A stretch of DNA of 64,000 bases from CATQHL01 sp965204655 (lineage in GTDB: Bacteria; Actinomycetota; Acidimicrobiia; Acidimicrobiales; CATQHL01): assembly GCA_965204655.1 (NCBI GenBank), contig OZ241998.1, positions 2,232,001 through 2,296,000 of the forward strand, written 5' to 3'. The notes beneath the pieces are model-generated. The model saw nothing but the letters and a program-made list of their open reading frames with translations. It did not search any database and was not told the origin of the DNA. How positions within the stretch are numbered: position 1 is the stretch's first letter; the number at the start of each line of letters is the position of its first letter. This document shows, one piece after another, positions 17,005 to 25,331 of the stretch. Position numbers and translations under genes: made by a program.

Positions 17005-17131
17005 GAATACCCTGTAATCAGGTCGGAAGCATTAAGTCGAGGGCGGTTTCAGAATCAGCCGCTTGCACCGACCGACGGCCGGCGGTCTCGCCACTTCCAG
17101 TTCTCCAACCACGGATGACATCTTGATCACA

Positions 17132-18139
17132 ATGTTCGCTGAAACGGCGCGCACTTCGACGCCTGAAGGCTTCTACGCGCAAGACACTCCCCTTCTCGAA
17201 GCGGTAATAACTCAGGCCCGGCGCGAGAACTTCCCGGTAGCCCTTCGGATTCTTCCAGAGGGTCTTCGCAGGCATCTCATGGTCGTCTACGGATTTGCCC
17301 GCCTGTGCGACGACCTAGGCGACGAGTACCCCGGAGATCGAACCGAAGCACTGAACTGGCTGGAGAGGCAGATCGACGCCCTCTATGCGGGTTCGCCGCA
17401 GCACCCTCTCTTCAGGCGGCTGGCTCCCACCGTCGCTCGCTTTGACATTCCCCGCACTCCGCTTGACCAACTACTAGCCGCTAATCGGATGGATCAGGTG
17501 AAAAAGCGCTACCAGAACTGGGGCGAACTGATGGAGTACTGCTCCTTGTCGGCCAATCCCGTGGGGCACATGGTGCTCGCCATCCTAGAAGCCGACATCC
17601 GGGGGCGCAGGGCCGATTCGGACTCGGTGTGCAGCGCCCTGCAGGTAATCGAGCACGTCTGCGACATAGCCGAAGACGCCGCCGCTGGGCGCGTCTACGT
17701 GCCTGCCGAGGTGCTGGACGGCTTCGGATGTTCCGAAAGGGAACTCACCGCCCGGACGGTTTCGCCTGCTCTCCGGGGGGTGGTTGCTTACCTAGAGGCG
17801 CGTGCTCGGGAGATGCTTGAGTCTGGCCGCGCCCTGGCGGCTTCTTTGAATGGGTATGCCCGCCTCTGCGTGGCGGGTTTCGTGGCTGGGGGTCTGGCGA
17901 CGCTGGACGCGGTGGCGGCCGCCCGCTACGACGTTCTGGCCGAGCCCGTCCGCCGCAGCCGGCTGAGAACTGCCGTGCACATGGCCCGTCTGTGTGCGCC
18001 GGGCGCGGCTCTTCCTCAGGCGCATGACTGCTTAGAGGCGTCCCCGCCGGCTGGTGGGCATCTCTCCGTCGTACGGGGTTTCGTCGGTTGCTTGGTGGGG
18101 CACTCTGCGCATCCGACCTTAAGACGAGACCCGATCTGA
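17132..18139 (+). CDS. hpnC: Hydroxysqualene synthase HpnC
   Basis: Trans-isoprenyl diphosphate synthase-like enzyme that, in the HpnCDE route, converts presqualene diphosphate to hydroxysqualene. 335 aa from ATG 17132; the frame is open to TTG 17063. The first aspartate-rich motif is LCDDLGDE (Asp60-Asp64). The second region reads EHVCDIAEDAAAGRVYVP, matching the HpnC pattern of QxxxHxxDxxED with HVC in place of HWQ. CxxxPVGHMVL is also typical. First gene of the hopanoid operon; hpnD starts two bases after its stop. Confidence 0.88.
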   Translation: MFAETARTSTPEGFYAQDTPLLEAVITQARRENFPVALRILPEGLRRHLMVVYGFARLCDDLGDEYPGDRTEALNWLERQIDALYAGSPQHPLFRRLAPTVARFDIPRTPLDQLLAANRMDQVKKRYQNWGELMEYCSLSANPVGHMVLAILEADIRGRRADSDSVCSALQVIEHVCDIAEDAAAGRVYVPAEVLDGFGCSERELTARTVSPALRGVVAYLEARAREMLESGRALAASLNGYARLCVAGFVAGGLATLDAVAAARYDVLAEPVRRSRLRTAVHMARLCAPGAALPQAHDCLEASPPAGGHLSVVRGFVGCLVGHSAHPTLRRDPI

Positions 18140-18140
18140 A

Positions 18141-19046
18141 GTGGTGCTCACGCCGGGGGATGCGTATGCCCGTTGCGAGGAGATAACGCGTCGGGAGGCG
18201 CTCAACTTCTACTACGGGATACGGCTGCTGCCGTTGCCCAAGCGACGCGCCCTCTCCGCCGTCTACGCCCTGGCTAGGCGAATCGACGACGTGGGCGACG
18301 GCGAACTTCCTAAGGAGCGTAAGTTGGCCGTCCTCGCTGAGTTGCATGAGGTGATCGACGATCTGGCCGCCGGACGCGTCGCGGACGCCGCTGACCCCGT
18401 TTTGGTGGGGGTCGCCCACGCCGCCGCTGTCTTCCCGATTCCGGTCTCGGCGTTCGGCGAGATCGTCCAAGGATGCGAGCACGACGCCGCCGGGCGGAGC
18501 TACCAGAGCATGGACGACACGGTGGAGTACTGCAGGCTCGTAGCGGGCTCGGTGGGAAGGATCTCCCTCGGCGTCTTCGGTGTCGAGGCTGGGAAGCCTC
18601 CTCTGCGCGTCGCCGGGCAATTTCAAGGAAGCCAGGCCTCAGCGTCGCCCGAAAAGCTGGCGGACGACCTAGGGGTCGCCCTCCAACTCACCAATATCCT
18701 GCGCGACGTGGTGGAAGACCGCCGCCTCGGGCGCAACTATCTCCCGGCGCGTGAGCTAGAGCGTTTCGGAGTAGCAGAAGGAAGTTGGGAACCGCCCGAG
18801 GCGGCTGGGGAACTGATCAGGTTCATGGCGTGTGTCGCCGTGGCTTGGTTCGAGCGCGGGCTCAAGCTGCTGGACTTCCTGGATCGTCGCAGCCGCGCCT
18901 GCACCGCCGCCATGGCAGGCATCTACAGGCGGGTGCTGGAGCGCATCCGCTTCGACCCCCAAGCTCCGCTGCGGGGACGCATCTCGCTCTCAGGGCCGGA
19001 GAAGGCGCTGGTGGCTGCGCGCAGTCTGGCCGGCCTGCGGCCGTAG
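18141..19046 (+). CDS. hpnD: Presqualene diphosphate synthase HpnD
   Basis: Condenses two farnesyl diphosphates to presqualene diphosphate. 301 aa, GTG start. Both aspartate motifs are intact: ARRIDDVGDG (Asp49, Asp50, Asp53) and NILRDVVEDRRLGRNYLP. FYYGIRLLP near the N-terminus and VAGSVGRISLGVFG are family-typical. It lies directly after hpnC and nine bases before hpnE, consistent with the three enzymes producing squalene together. Confidence 0.92.
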   Translation: MVLTPGDAYARCEEITRREALNFYYGIRLLPLPKRRALSAVYALARRIDDVGDGELPKERKLAVLAELHEVIDDLAAGRVADAADPVLVGVAHAAAVFPIPVSAFGEIVQGCEHDAAGRSYQSMDDTVEYCRLVAGSVGRISLGVFGVEAGKPPLRVAGQFQGSQASASPEKLADDLGVALQLTNILRDVVEDRRLGRNYLPARELERFGVAEGSWEPPEAAGELIRFMACVAVAWFERGLKLLDFLDRRSRACTAAMAGIYRRVLERIRFDPQAPLRGRISLSGPEKALVAARSLAGLRP

Positions 19047-19055
19047 TCCGGGCTT

Positions 19056-20402
19056 ATGCCTTCAGCACAGCGGAGAGGTGAGCGTCTGCAGGTCGTGGTG
19101 GTGGGCGGCGGGTTGGCTGGGCTCTCCGCCGCCTTGTACTGCGCCGACGCAGGGGCGTCCGTGGTACTTCTGGAACGCCGCCACAGGTTGGGAGGGGCTA
19201 CCTGGTCGTTCAAGCGCAACGGTGTTTACTACGACAACGGCCAGCACGTCTTCATGCGCTGCTGCACCGCGTATCAGAGTTTTCTGCGACGCATCGGCAG
19301 CGAGGACGGTGTCTACCTCCAGCCCCGTCTGGAGGTTCCGGTTCTGCAGCCCGGCGGGCGTGTGGGCGTCATATCCCGAAGCGGCGCCCGAGCGCCTTTC
19401 CACCTGATGGCCTCGCTGCTCTCCTACCCGCATTTAAGTCTCCCGGAGCGCCTCTCGGTGGTGCGCACAGCGCTCGCCTTGCGGCGGCTTGACCCAGGCG
19501 ATCCCGCCCTTGACCGCATGAGTTTCGGCGACTGGCTGGCGGAGAGAGGGGAGGGTCACCGCAGCGTGGAGACCTTCTGGGATCTGATCGTGCTGCCTAC
19601 GGTGAATCTGCCGGCTACGGAGGCGTCGTTCAAGCTTGCCGCGAAGGTCTTTGTTACCGGACTTCTCAGCGCCCCCCCCGCCGCCGACATCGGATGGGCG
19701 AAACTGCCCTTAGGGGAGTTGCATGCCGCCGCCGCTAAGCGAGCGTTTAAGGCCTCTGGCGTGGAGGTTCACACCCGCGCAGCCGTCGAGGCCGTACTCC
19801 CTGGAGAAGATGGCCGTCCCGTGGTCTTAGCGGAGGGGCGGAATTGGGGGGCAGACGCCGTGGTGGTGGCGGTGCCCCACGATCAAGTTGCGCCGCTGCT
19901 GCCCGAAGGAAGCCTCCCCGACAGAGGCCCGGAGGATCTAGGTCACTCTCCCATCGTCAACGTCAACCTGGTGTACGACCGCCCTGTGACGGAGCTGCGA
20001 ATGGCAGCCGCCATCGGAAGCGAGCTGCAGTTCGTCTTCGACCGGACGGAGGCGGCAGGGTTAGACGACGGACGCCAGTGTCTGGCAGTCTCTCTCTCGG
20101 CGGCTGACGCCTATGTCGGAGTGCCCTCGGCGGAGTTGGTCTCGCGCTTTCAAGGGGAGATATTGCGCCTGTTTCCGTCGGCGTCGTTTGCTCGAGTCAC
20201 CGAGTCGGTGGTGACCCGAGCGCAAACCGCCACCTTCGCAGGGACGCCGGGCAGCGACCGTCTGCGTCTTTCTCCTAAGAGCGGGCTGGCTGGAGTCTTC
20301 CTGGCGGGGGCTTGGTGCGACACCGGCTGGCCGGCCACCATGGAAGGGGCGGTCCGCAGCGGTGTTTCGGCCGCACGCTTGGCGCTCGCGGCGGCGTCGT
20401 GA
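19056..20402 (+). CDS. hpnE: Hydroxysqualene dehydroxylase HpnE
   Basis: FAD-dependent amine-oxidase-fold enzyme that reduces hydroxysqualene to squalene. 448 aa. The dinucleotide-binding loop is VVVVGGGLAGLSAALY, followed by the E39-type LLERRHRLGG. The C-terminal FAD contact GVFLAGAWCDTGWPATMEGAVRSG is the HpnE variant of the amine oxidase signature. The stop overlaps the next GTG start by four bases. Confidence 0.93.
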   Translation: MPSAQRRGERLQVVVVGGGLAGLSAALYCADAGASVVLLERRHRLGGATWSFKRNGVYYDNGQHVFMRCCTAYQSFLRRIGSEDGVYLQPRLEVPVLQPGGRVGVISRSGARAPFHLMASLLSYPHLSLPERLSVVRTALALRRLDPGDPALDRMSFGDWLAERGEGHRSVETFWDLIVLPTVNLPATEASFKLAAKVFVTGLLSAPPAADIGWAKLPLGELHAAAAKRAFKASGVEVHTRAAVEAVLPGEDGRPVVLAEGRNWGADAVVVAVPHDQVAPLLPEGSLPDRGPEDLGHSPIVNVNLVYDRPVTELRMAAAIGSELQFVFDRTEAAGLDDGRQCLAVSLSAADAYVGVPSAELVSRFQGEILRLFPSASFARVTESVVTRAQTATFAGTPGSDRLRLSPKSGLAGVFLAGAWCDTGWPATMEGAVRSGVSAARLALAAAS

Positions 20403-21415
20403 GCGCCTTAGCCGTCGAGGTTCTGGAGCGAGCCCGTCTTCTGGTGCTTCCGGCTCTGGTGGAGGTCGCCGACCGCCTCTCGCCCGAGTTGGCGTTGCCC
20501 GCCCGTTACCACTTCGGATGGACAGAGGCCGATGGAACCCCTTCGCTTTCTTCGGGCGGCGGCAAGAGCGTGCGTTCGGCGTTGGCGCTCCTTTCTGCCG
20601 AGGCGGCAGGCGCGCATGCCTCTGTGGGGCTGCCCGGCGCTCTGGGCGTGGAACTCGTTCACAACTTCTCCCTCATCCACGACGACATCATCGACAACGA
20701 CTCCTTGCGCCGCCACCGTCCGGCGCTCTGGAATGCGTTCAGCCTCGGAGAGGGAGTCATCGTCGGCGACGCCCTGCACAACCTGGCTTTCCAACAACTT
20801 CTAGACGATCCGACGCCCGCGCGGGTGGCCGCAGCCGCAGATCTGGCGTCGGCCACTGCTGGGATGATCGCCGGTCAGAGCCAGGACATGAGATTTGATA
20901 AGCAGACTTCGGCGAGCGTCGAAGAATGTTTACAGATGCTCAGCAGAAAGACGGCGGCATTGATCTCTCACGCCTCTGCGGTGGGAGCGATTCTGGCTGA
21001 GGCTCCTGCGCCGCTGGTGTCGGCGCTGAGACGCTTCGGCTTGGAGATCGGGAAGGGCTTTCAGATAATGGACGACCTGCTGGGAATCTGGGGCGATCCG
21101 AGCGTCACAGGGAAGCCTGCCGGCAACGACCTGCGCGAGCGGAAGAAGTCGTTCCCCGTGGCGGCAGCCTTAGGAAGCGGTGGGAGAGCCGGAGCTGAAC
21201 TCGCTGAACTGCTGGCGAGAGATCGACTGGGTTCTGATGAGGTGGCTCACGCCGCTGGCCTCGTGGAAGAAGCCGGAGGCCGCAAGGCAGCCGAAGACAC
21301 CGCCCGCCAAGCTCTCGAGGACGCCCGGGCCGTCTTGCTTTCATCAGACGCCGCCTCTGATGCTCGTGCGGAGTTGCTGGCATTGGCGGAGTTCATAGTG
21401 GATCGGGAGCACTAG
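20399..21415 (+). CDS. Polyprenyl (farnesyl/geranylgeranyl) diphosphate synthase
   Basis: 338 aa from GTG 20399, overlapping the hpnE stop (GTGA); the longer frame upstream is only the hpnE gene in another frame. The first aspartate-rich motif is LIHDDIIDND (Asp95, Asp96, Asp99), the second QIMDDLLGIWGDP (Asp225, Asp226). The residue five before the first Asp is Phe, and there is no two-residue insertion in the motif, so by signature it resembles a type I GGPP synthase as much as an FPP synthase. Operon context (squalene made by HpnCDE) argues for FPP. It is IdsA-like in the LLGIWGDP segment. Confidence 0.85.
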   Translation: MSALAVEVLERARLLVLPALVEVADRLSPELALPARYHFGWTEADGTPSLSSGGGKSVRSALALLSAEAAGAHASVGLPGALGVELVHNFSLIHDDIIDNDSLRRHRPALWNAFSLGEGVIVGDALHNLAFQQLLDDPTPARVAAAADLASATAGMIAGQSQDMRFDKQTSASVEECLQMLSRKTAALISHASAVGAILAEAPAPLVSALRRFGLEIGKGFQIMDDLLGIWGDPSVTGKPAGNDLRERKKSFPVAAALGSGGRAGAELAELLARDRLGSDEVAHAAGLVEEAGGRKAAEDTARQALEDARAVLLSSDAASDARAELLALAEFIVDREH

Positions 21416-21501
21416 CCCGCCTGAGGGATGATGAGACCATACGAGATGCGGGAAGACGAACCTACGAGACGCACCGCAGAGGGTGAGCGGAGGCTGACGC
21501 T

Positions 21502-23532
21502 ATGAGCAGTGCATCCGGCGTCGCCCCCTTCCTAGCGGTGGAGGAGACCCTCGAGCGCGCCGTCGCAGCCCTGCTCCACGCTCAACACCCCGATGGATGG
21601 TGGAAAGGCGAACTGGAGAGCAACGTCTCCATCGAGGCGGAAGACCTGCTGTTACGGAAGTTCCTCGGAATTCTGGATCACCGGACGCTAGAGGAGACAG
21701 CGGGCTGGATCCGCTCCCGTCAGCGTTCCGACGGCACCTGGACGCATTATCACGGCGGCCCGCCCAACCTTTCAGTGAGCGTGGAAGCGTACACGGCGCT
21801 CCGTCTGGCCGGAGACGACCCCGACGCGGCGCACATGCGCTCCGCTCGAGAGTTCGTTCTTTCTGAAGGCGGCCTGGAATCCTCGCGGGTCTTCACCAAG
21901 GTATGGCTGGCGTTGTTCGGGCAGTGGCGCTGGCAGGACCTGCCCGCCCTGCCTCCAGAGGTGATCTTCTTGCCGAAGTCCTTTCCGCTCAACCTCTATG
22001 ACTTCGCCTGCTGGGCGCGGCAGACGATCGTCCCTCTGACGATCGTCTCCACTCTGCGCCCTTCTGCCCCTTTGGGTTTCGACCTTAAAGAATTGCGGAC
22101 GGGTCGGCTTCCCTCCTCGGAGCGCCGCCCGGGGGCGGAGAAGGGAGCAGAGAGGCCGGCCGCCCGCTGTTTCGCAGCGCTGGACGACTTTCTTCACCGC
22201 TGCCACCGCCGCTGGCCGCATGCTCTCAGGGAGGCCGCTATGCGCAAGGCCGAACGCTGGATACTCCAGCGACAGGAAGCCGACGGGTGCTGGGGAGGCA
22301 TCCAGCCACCCTGGATGTACTCCATCCTCGCTCTTTACTTGCGGGGCTATCCCCTTGGGCATCCGGTCTTGAAACGCGCCTTGGCGGGAATCGAGAGCTT
22401 TACCATCCGAGAGAACGGGATGAGACGCCTTGAGTGCTGCCAGTCGCCGATCTGGGACACCGCCTTGGCGGTAGTCGCCTTGCGGGACGCGGGGCTGCCG
22501 TCCGATCATCCTGCGCTGCTCTCGGCGGCGGACTGGCTCTTAAGCAAAGAGGTGCGCGTGCGCGGCGACTGGGCGGTTCGACGCCCGGATCTTCCTCCGA
22601 GCGGTTGGGCGTTCGAGTTCCACAACGAGAACTACCCCGACCTAGACGACACCGCCGAGGTGGTTCTGGCTCTACGCCGCGTGAGCCACCCCGCCCGCCG
22701 CCGCGTCGACGACGCCGTTGAGCGCGCTGTGGTCTGGACGGAAGGAATGCAGTGTGCCGACGGCGGTTACGCCGCCTTCGACGTCGACAACGTCAACAGC
22801 CTCTGCGGCGAGTTGCCGTTCTGCGACTTCGGCGAGGTGATCGACCCTCCGAGCGCCGACGTGACCGCACACGTGGTGGAGATGCTGGCGGCTGTTAGGG
22901 GGGGCGCGTCCGTGGATTCTCTGCGCCTTCGTCGGGCGGTGGACTGGCTCTGGCGGGCGCAGGAGGCCGACGGTTCCTGGTACGGACGTTGGGGTGCCAA
23001 TTACCTCTACGGAACGGGGGCCGTGCTGCCCGCCTTGGCGGCAGCTGGAGTGCCCCCGGATGACCGGCGCATCCGTCGCGCCGTGCGCTGGTTGGAGAGG
23101 CGTCAGGCCTCCGAGGGCGGTTGGGGAGAAGACCTGCGTTCCTACGAAGAAGAGGTTTGGCGGGGGCGGGGCGAGCCGACTGCTTCTCAGACTGCCTGGG
23201 CGTTGCTGGCCTTGCTGGCGGCGGGGGAGAGAGGGGAGTCTGTCCGCCGCGGGGTGGACTGGCTGGTTCGTAACTGCCGAGCCGACGGCACTTGGAGCGA
23301 AGTCCAGTTCACGGGCACCGGGTTCCCGGGCGACTTCTATCTCAACTACCACCTCTACCGCCAGGTGTTTCCGGTGATGGCGCTAGGACGCTTCCGGCAG
23401 TCAGCCCCCGCCGGGGAGACCTCCGCTGAGGAAGATCGTGCCGCCGCCGCTGGGGGGGTCGAGTCGATCCCTCGAAGTGGGGAGGCCTCCGCTGGGGAAG
23501 CCCGTGCATCCGCCGCTGGGGAGAAAGGGTGA
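21502..23532 (+). CDS. shc: Squalene-hopene cyclase
   Basis: Monotopic membrane enzyme that cyclises squalene to hopene/hopanol. 676 aa. The protonating DxDD motif is YPDLDDTAEVV (Asp380, Asp382, Asp383). Several QW motifs are visible (QHPDGWWKGE, RQRSDGTW, RQEADGCWGG, RAQEADGSWYG, RRQASEGGWGED). CxxSPIWDTALA and CADGGYAAFDVDN are typical. It is slightly longer than usual (about 630-650 aa) because of a Gly/Ala/Glu-rich C-terminal tail of about 40 residues with internal repeats. GTGATGA overlaps the next gene. Confidence 0.96.
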   Translation: MSSASGVAPFLAVEETLERAVAALLHAQHPDGWWKGELESNVSIEAEDLLLRKFLGILDHRTLEETAGWIRSRQRSDGTWTHYHGGPPNLSVSVEAYTALRLAGDDPDAAHMRSAREFVLSEGGLESSRVFTKVWLALFGQWRWQDLPALPPEVIFLPKSFPLNLYDFACWARQTIVPLTIVSTLRPSAPLGFDLKELRTGRLPSSERRPGAEKGAERPAARCFAALDDFLHRCHRRWPHALREAAMRKAERWILQRQEADGCWGGIQPPWMYSILALYLRGYPLGHPVLKRALAGIESFTIRENGMRRLECCQSPIWDTALAVVALRDAGLPSDHPALLSAADWLLSKEVRVRGDWAVRRPDLPPSGWAFEFHNENYPDLDDTAEVVLALRRVSHPARRRVDDAVERAVVWTEGMQCADGGYAAFDVDNVNSLCGELPFCDFGEVIDPPSADVTAHVVEMLAAVRGGASVDSLRLRRAVDWLWRAQEADGSWYGRWGANYLYGTGAVLPALAAAGVPPDDRRIRRAVRWLERRQASEGGWGEDLRSYEEEVWRGRGEPTASQTAWALLALLAAGERGESVRRGVDWLVRNCRADGTWSEVQFTGTGFPGDFYLNYHLYRQVFPVMALGRFRQSAPAGETSAEEDRAAAAGGVESIPRSGEASAGEARASAAGEKG

Positions 23533-24161
23533 TGAACGCCGTGGATGTGGAGTTTTGGTGTGCGCTGCGCCTGGAATGCCTGGCCGTTCGCTTAGGCACC
23601 CGCAAAGCCGTGGTGCGCCGGACGGGGATGGGTGCTCAGAGAGCATCGGATTTCGTCGGGAGACGACAGGGCAGCAGCGCACGGGCTTCCCTCGATTACT
23701 CAGGAGGTCGTCCGGGCGCAGTCGTCCTGGGCTTGGGCGGGGCAGTGGACGCCAACCTCCGACCGAAAGACGTGATCGTGGCCAGGGAGGTGCGCTCGCC
23801 GGACGGCGAGTCTTCAATTGATATGGGCGCGGCCTGCGGTTTGACCGCCAAAGGGCTTCGCAGAGCCGGTCTCCACGTGGTCGAAGGCTGCGTGGGCTCC
23901 ACCGTGAGCGTCGTTGAGGGGAAGGGTCGCCGTCGTCTGGCCGCCGAAGGACTGCTCGCCGTGGACATGGAGTCTTGGTGGCTCATGCAAGCGAGCCCCC
24001 CGCCTCTGATTATCATCAGAGTCATCTTGGATGCCCCTCAAGCCGAGTTGCGTTCCCTTGCGATGCCTGTTCGCCTCATCCGCTGCCTTTCCGTACTGGC
24101 CGACACGGCTGCTGCGGTTCAGGAGATGGGTGCGTCTTTCCAGGAGGTGTCGGCTAGATGA
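23532..24161 (+). CDS. hpnG: HpnG-like nucleoside phosphorylase (adenosylhopane nucleosidase)
   Basis: 209 aa from ATG 23532 (GTG 23529 also possible; both overlap the shc stop). The purine nucleoside phosphorylase fold shows in VLGLGGAVD near the start, and GLLAVDMESWWLMQ at the position of the base- and ribose-binding VDMES motif. In hopanoid producers HpnG removes adenine from adenosylhopane to yield ribosylhopane. The ATGA overlap with hpnH supports the role. An MTA/SAH-nucleosidase would be the alternative without this context. Confidence 0.85.
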   Translation: MNAVDVEFWCALRLECLAVRLGTRKAVVRRTGMGAQRASDFVGRRQGSSARASLDYSGGRPGAVVLGLGGAVDANLRPKDVIVAREVRSPDGESSIDMGAACGLTAKGLRRAGLHVVEGCVGSTVSVVEGKGRRRLAAEGLLAVDMESWWLMQASPPPLIIIRVILDAPQAELRSLAMPVRLIRCLSVLADTAAAVQEMGASFQEVSAR

Positions 24162-25162
24162 GTCTTCCGCTGCGGCAGGCTGTGCGGGTTGGAGCGTACG
24201 TTTTCAAGCAAAAACTGCGCAGACAGAAGAAGTACGCCCTCTTGGTAGAGATGGAGCCGCTCTTCGCTTGCAACTTGGCCTGTCCGGGTTGCGGGAAGAT
24301 CCAGCACCCCACCGAGATTCTGCGCAAGCGGCTGAGTCCGCAGGAGTGCGCGGCGGCCATAGAGGAGTGCGGTGCGCCCATGGTGTCGATCGCCGGGGGA
24401 GAGCCGCTGCTGCATCCTCAGATCGGGGAGATCGTGGACGCGATGCTGGAGCGCAAGAAGTTCGTCTATCTGTGCACCAACGGGGTTCTGCTGAGGCGCA
24501 AAATGGACGACTTCAAGCCGTCTCCGTACTTCTCCTGGGCGATTCATGTGGACGGCCTGAGAGATCGCCACGACTTGGCCGTGGCCCGGGAAGGCGTCTT
24601 CGACGAGGTGGTCGAGGCCATCCGAGAAGCCAAGCAGAAGGGCTTTCGAGTCACCACCAACAGCACTTTCTTCAACACCGACACCCCGGAATCTGTCCGC
24701 AGCGTGCTGGACTTTCTCAACGACGAATTGGAAGTCGATTCCCTCATGGTCTCGCCGGGCTACGCCTACGAAAAGGCACCCGATCAGGAGCACTTCCTGG
24801 CCGTGGAGCAGACTCGCAGTTTGTTTCGGGAAGCTTTCTCCGACGGGCGTCGTAAGCGCTGGCGCCTCAACCACACCCCGTTGTTCCTGGATTTCCTAGA
24901 AGGGAAGGTCGACTTTGAATGCACGGCCTGGGGCATTCCGAGCTACTCCGTCTTCGGCTGGCAGCGCCCCTGCTATCTGATGGGCGACGATTACTGCACG
25001 ACCTATCAGGAACTCATCGAAACCACCGACTGGGACAAGTACGGCCGCGGCAAGGACGAGCGCTGCGCAAGCTGCATGGCGCACTGCGGCTACGAACCCT
25101 CGGCGGTCTTCGCCACGCTGGGTTCGCTGCGGGAGTCTCTGCGGGCTGTGGTTTCCGGCTAG
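24158..25162 (+). CDS. hpnH: Radical SAM adenosylhopane synthase HpnH
   Basis: 334 aa. Adds a 5'-deoxyadenosyl group to diploptene, the first step of side-chain extension to C35 hopanoids. The radical SAM cluster motif is FACNLACPGCGK (Cys38, Cys42, Cys45). VSIAGGEPLLHPQI is the GGE SAM-binding motif. A C-terminal Cys-rich segment (CASCMAHCGYEPSA) and YSVFGWQRPCYLMGD are characteristic of HpnH. Last gene of the operon; a low-complexity repeat with a hairpin follows. Confidence 0.95.
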   Translation: MSLPLRQAVRVGAYVFKQKLRRQKKYALLVEMEPLFACNLACPGCGKIQHPTEILRKRLSPQECAAAIEECGAPMVSIAGGEPLLHPQIGEIVDAMLERKKFVYLCTNGVLLRRKMDDFKPSPYFSWAIHVDGLRDRHDLAVAREGVFDEVVEAIREAKQKGFRVTTNSTFFNTDTPESVRSVLDFLNDELEVDSLMVSPGYAYEKAPDQEHFLAVEQTRSLFREAFSDGRRKRWRLNHTPLFLDFLEGKVDFECTAWGIPSYSVFGWQRPCYLMGDDYCTTYQELIETTDWDKYGRGKDERCASCMAHCGYEPSAVFATLGSLRESLRAVVSG

Positions 25163-25280
25163 CTGGCTGGCTGGTCGGTTGGTTGGCTGGTCGGTTGGCT
25201 GGCCAACCGGTTTGGTTGGTTGGCTGGGCTGCGTGTCTGGCTAGGGCTGGTTGTCTGGCTAGCTGCTTAGCTGGCTGTTC
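25163..25280. repeat. TGGC/TTGG low-complexity tandem repeat with hairpin
   Basis: About 118 bp built from degenerate 4-mer units TGGC, TGGT, TCGG and TTGG, directly after the hpnH stop. Inside it CGGTTGG (25192-25198) and CCAACCG (25203-25209) form a 7-bp stem with a 4-nt loop. It sits between convergent genes (hpnH and the Rieske gene), so it may terminate both. The rest of the gap to 25331 is unremarkable. Confidence 0.7.
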
Positions 25281-25331
25281 TTGATCCCGTCTGCGGATCG
25301 GGAGCAGATCCCCTTCGTCGCCGAGCTTGCG

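Noticed and set aside
25163..25280. CRISPR array or protein-coding repeat
   Set aside because: Units are 4-8 bp with no spacers of constant size; the overlapping open frame encodes only Gly/Trp/Leu/Ala low complexity.
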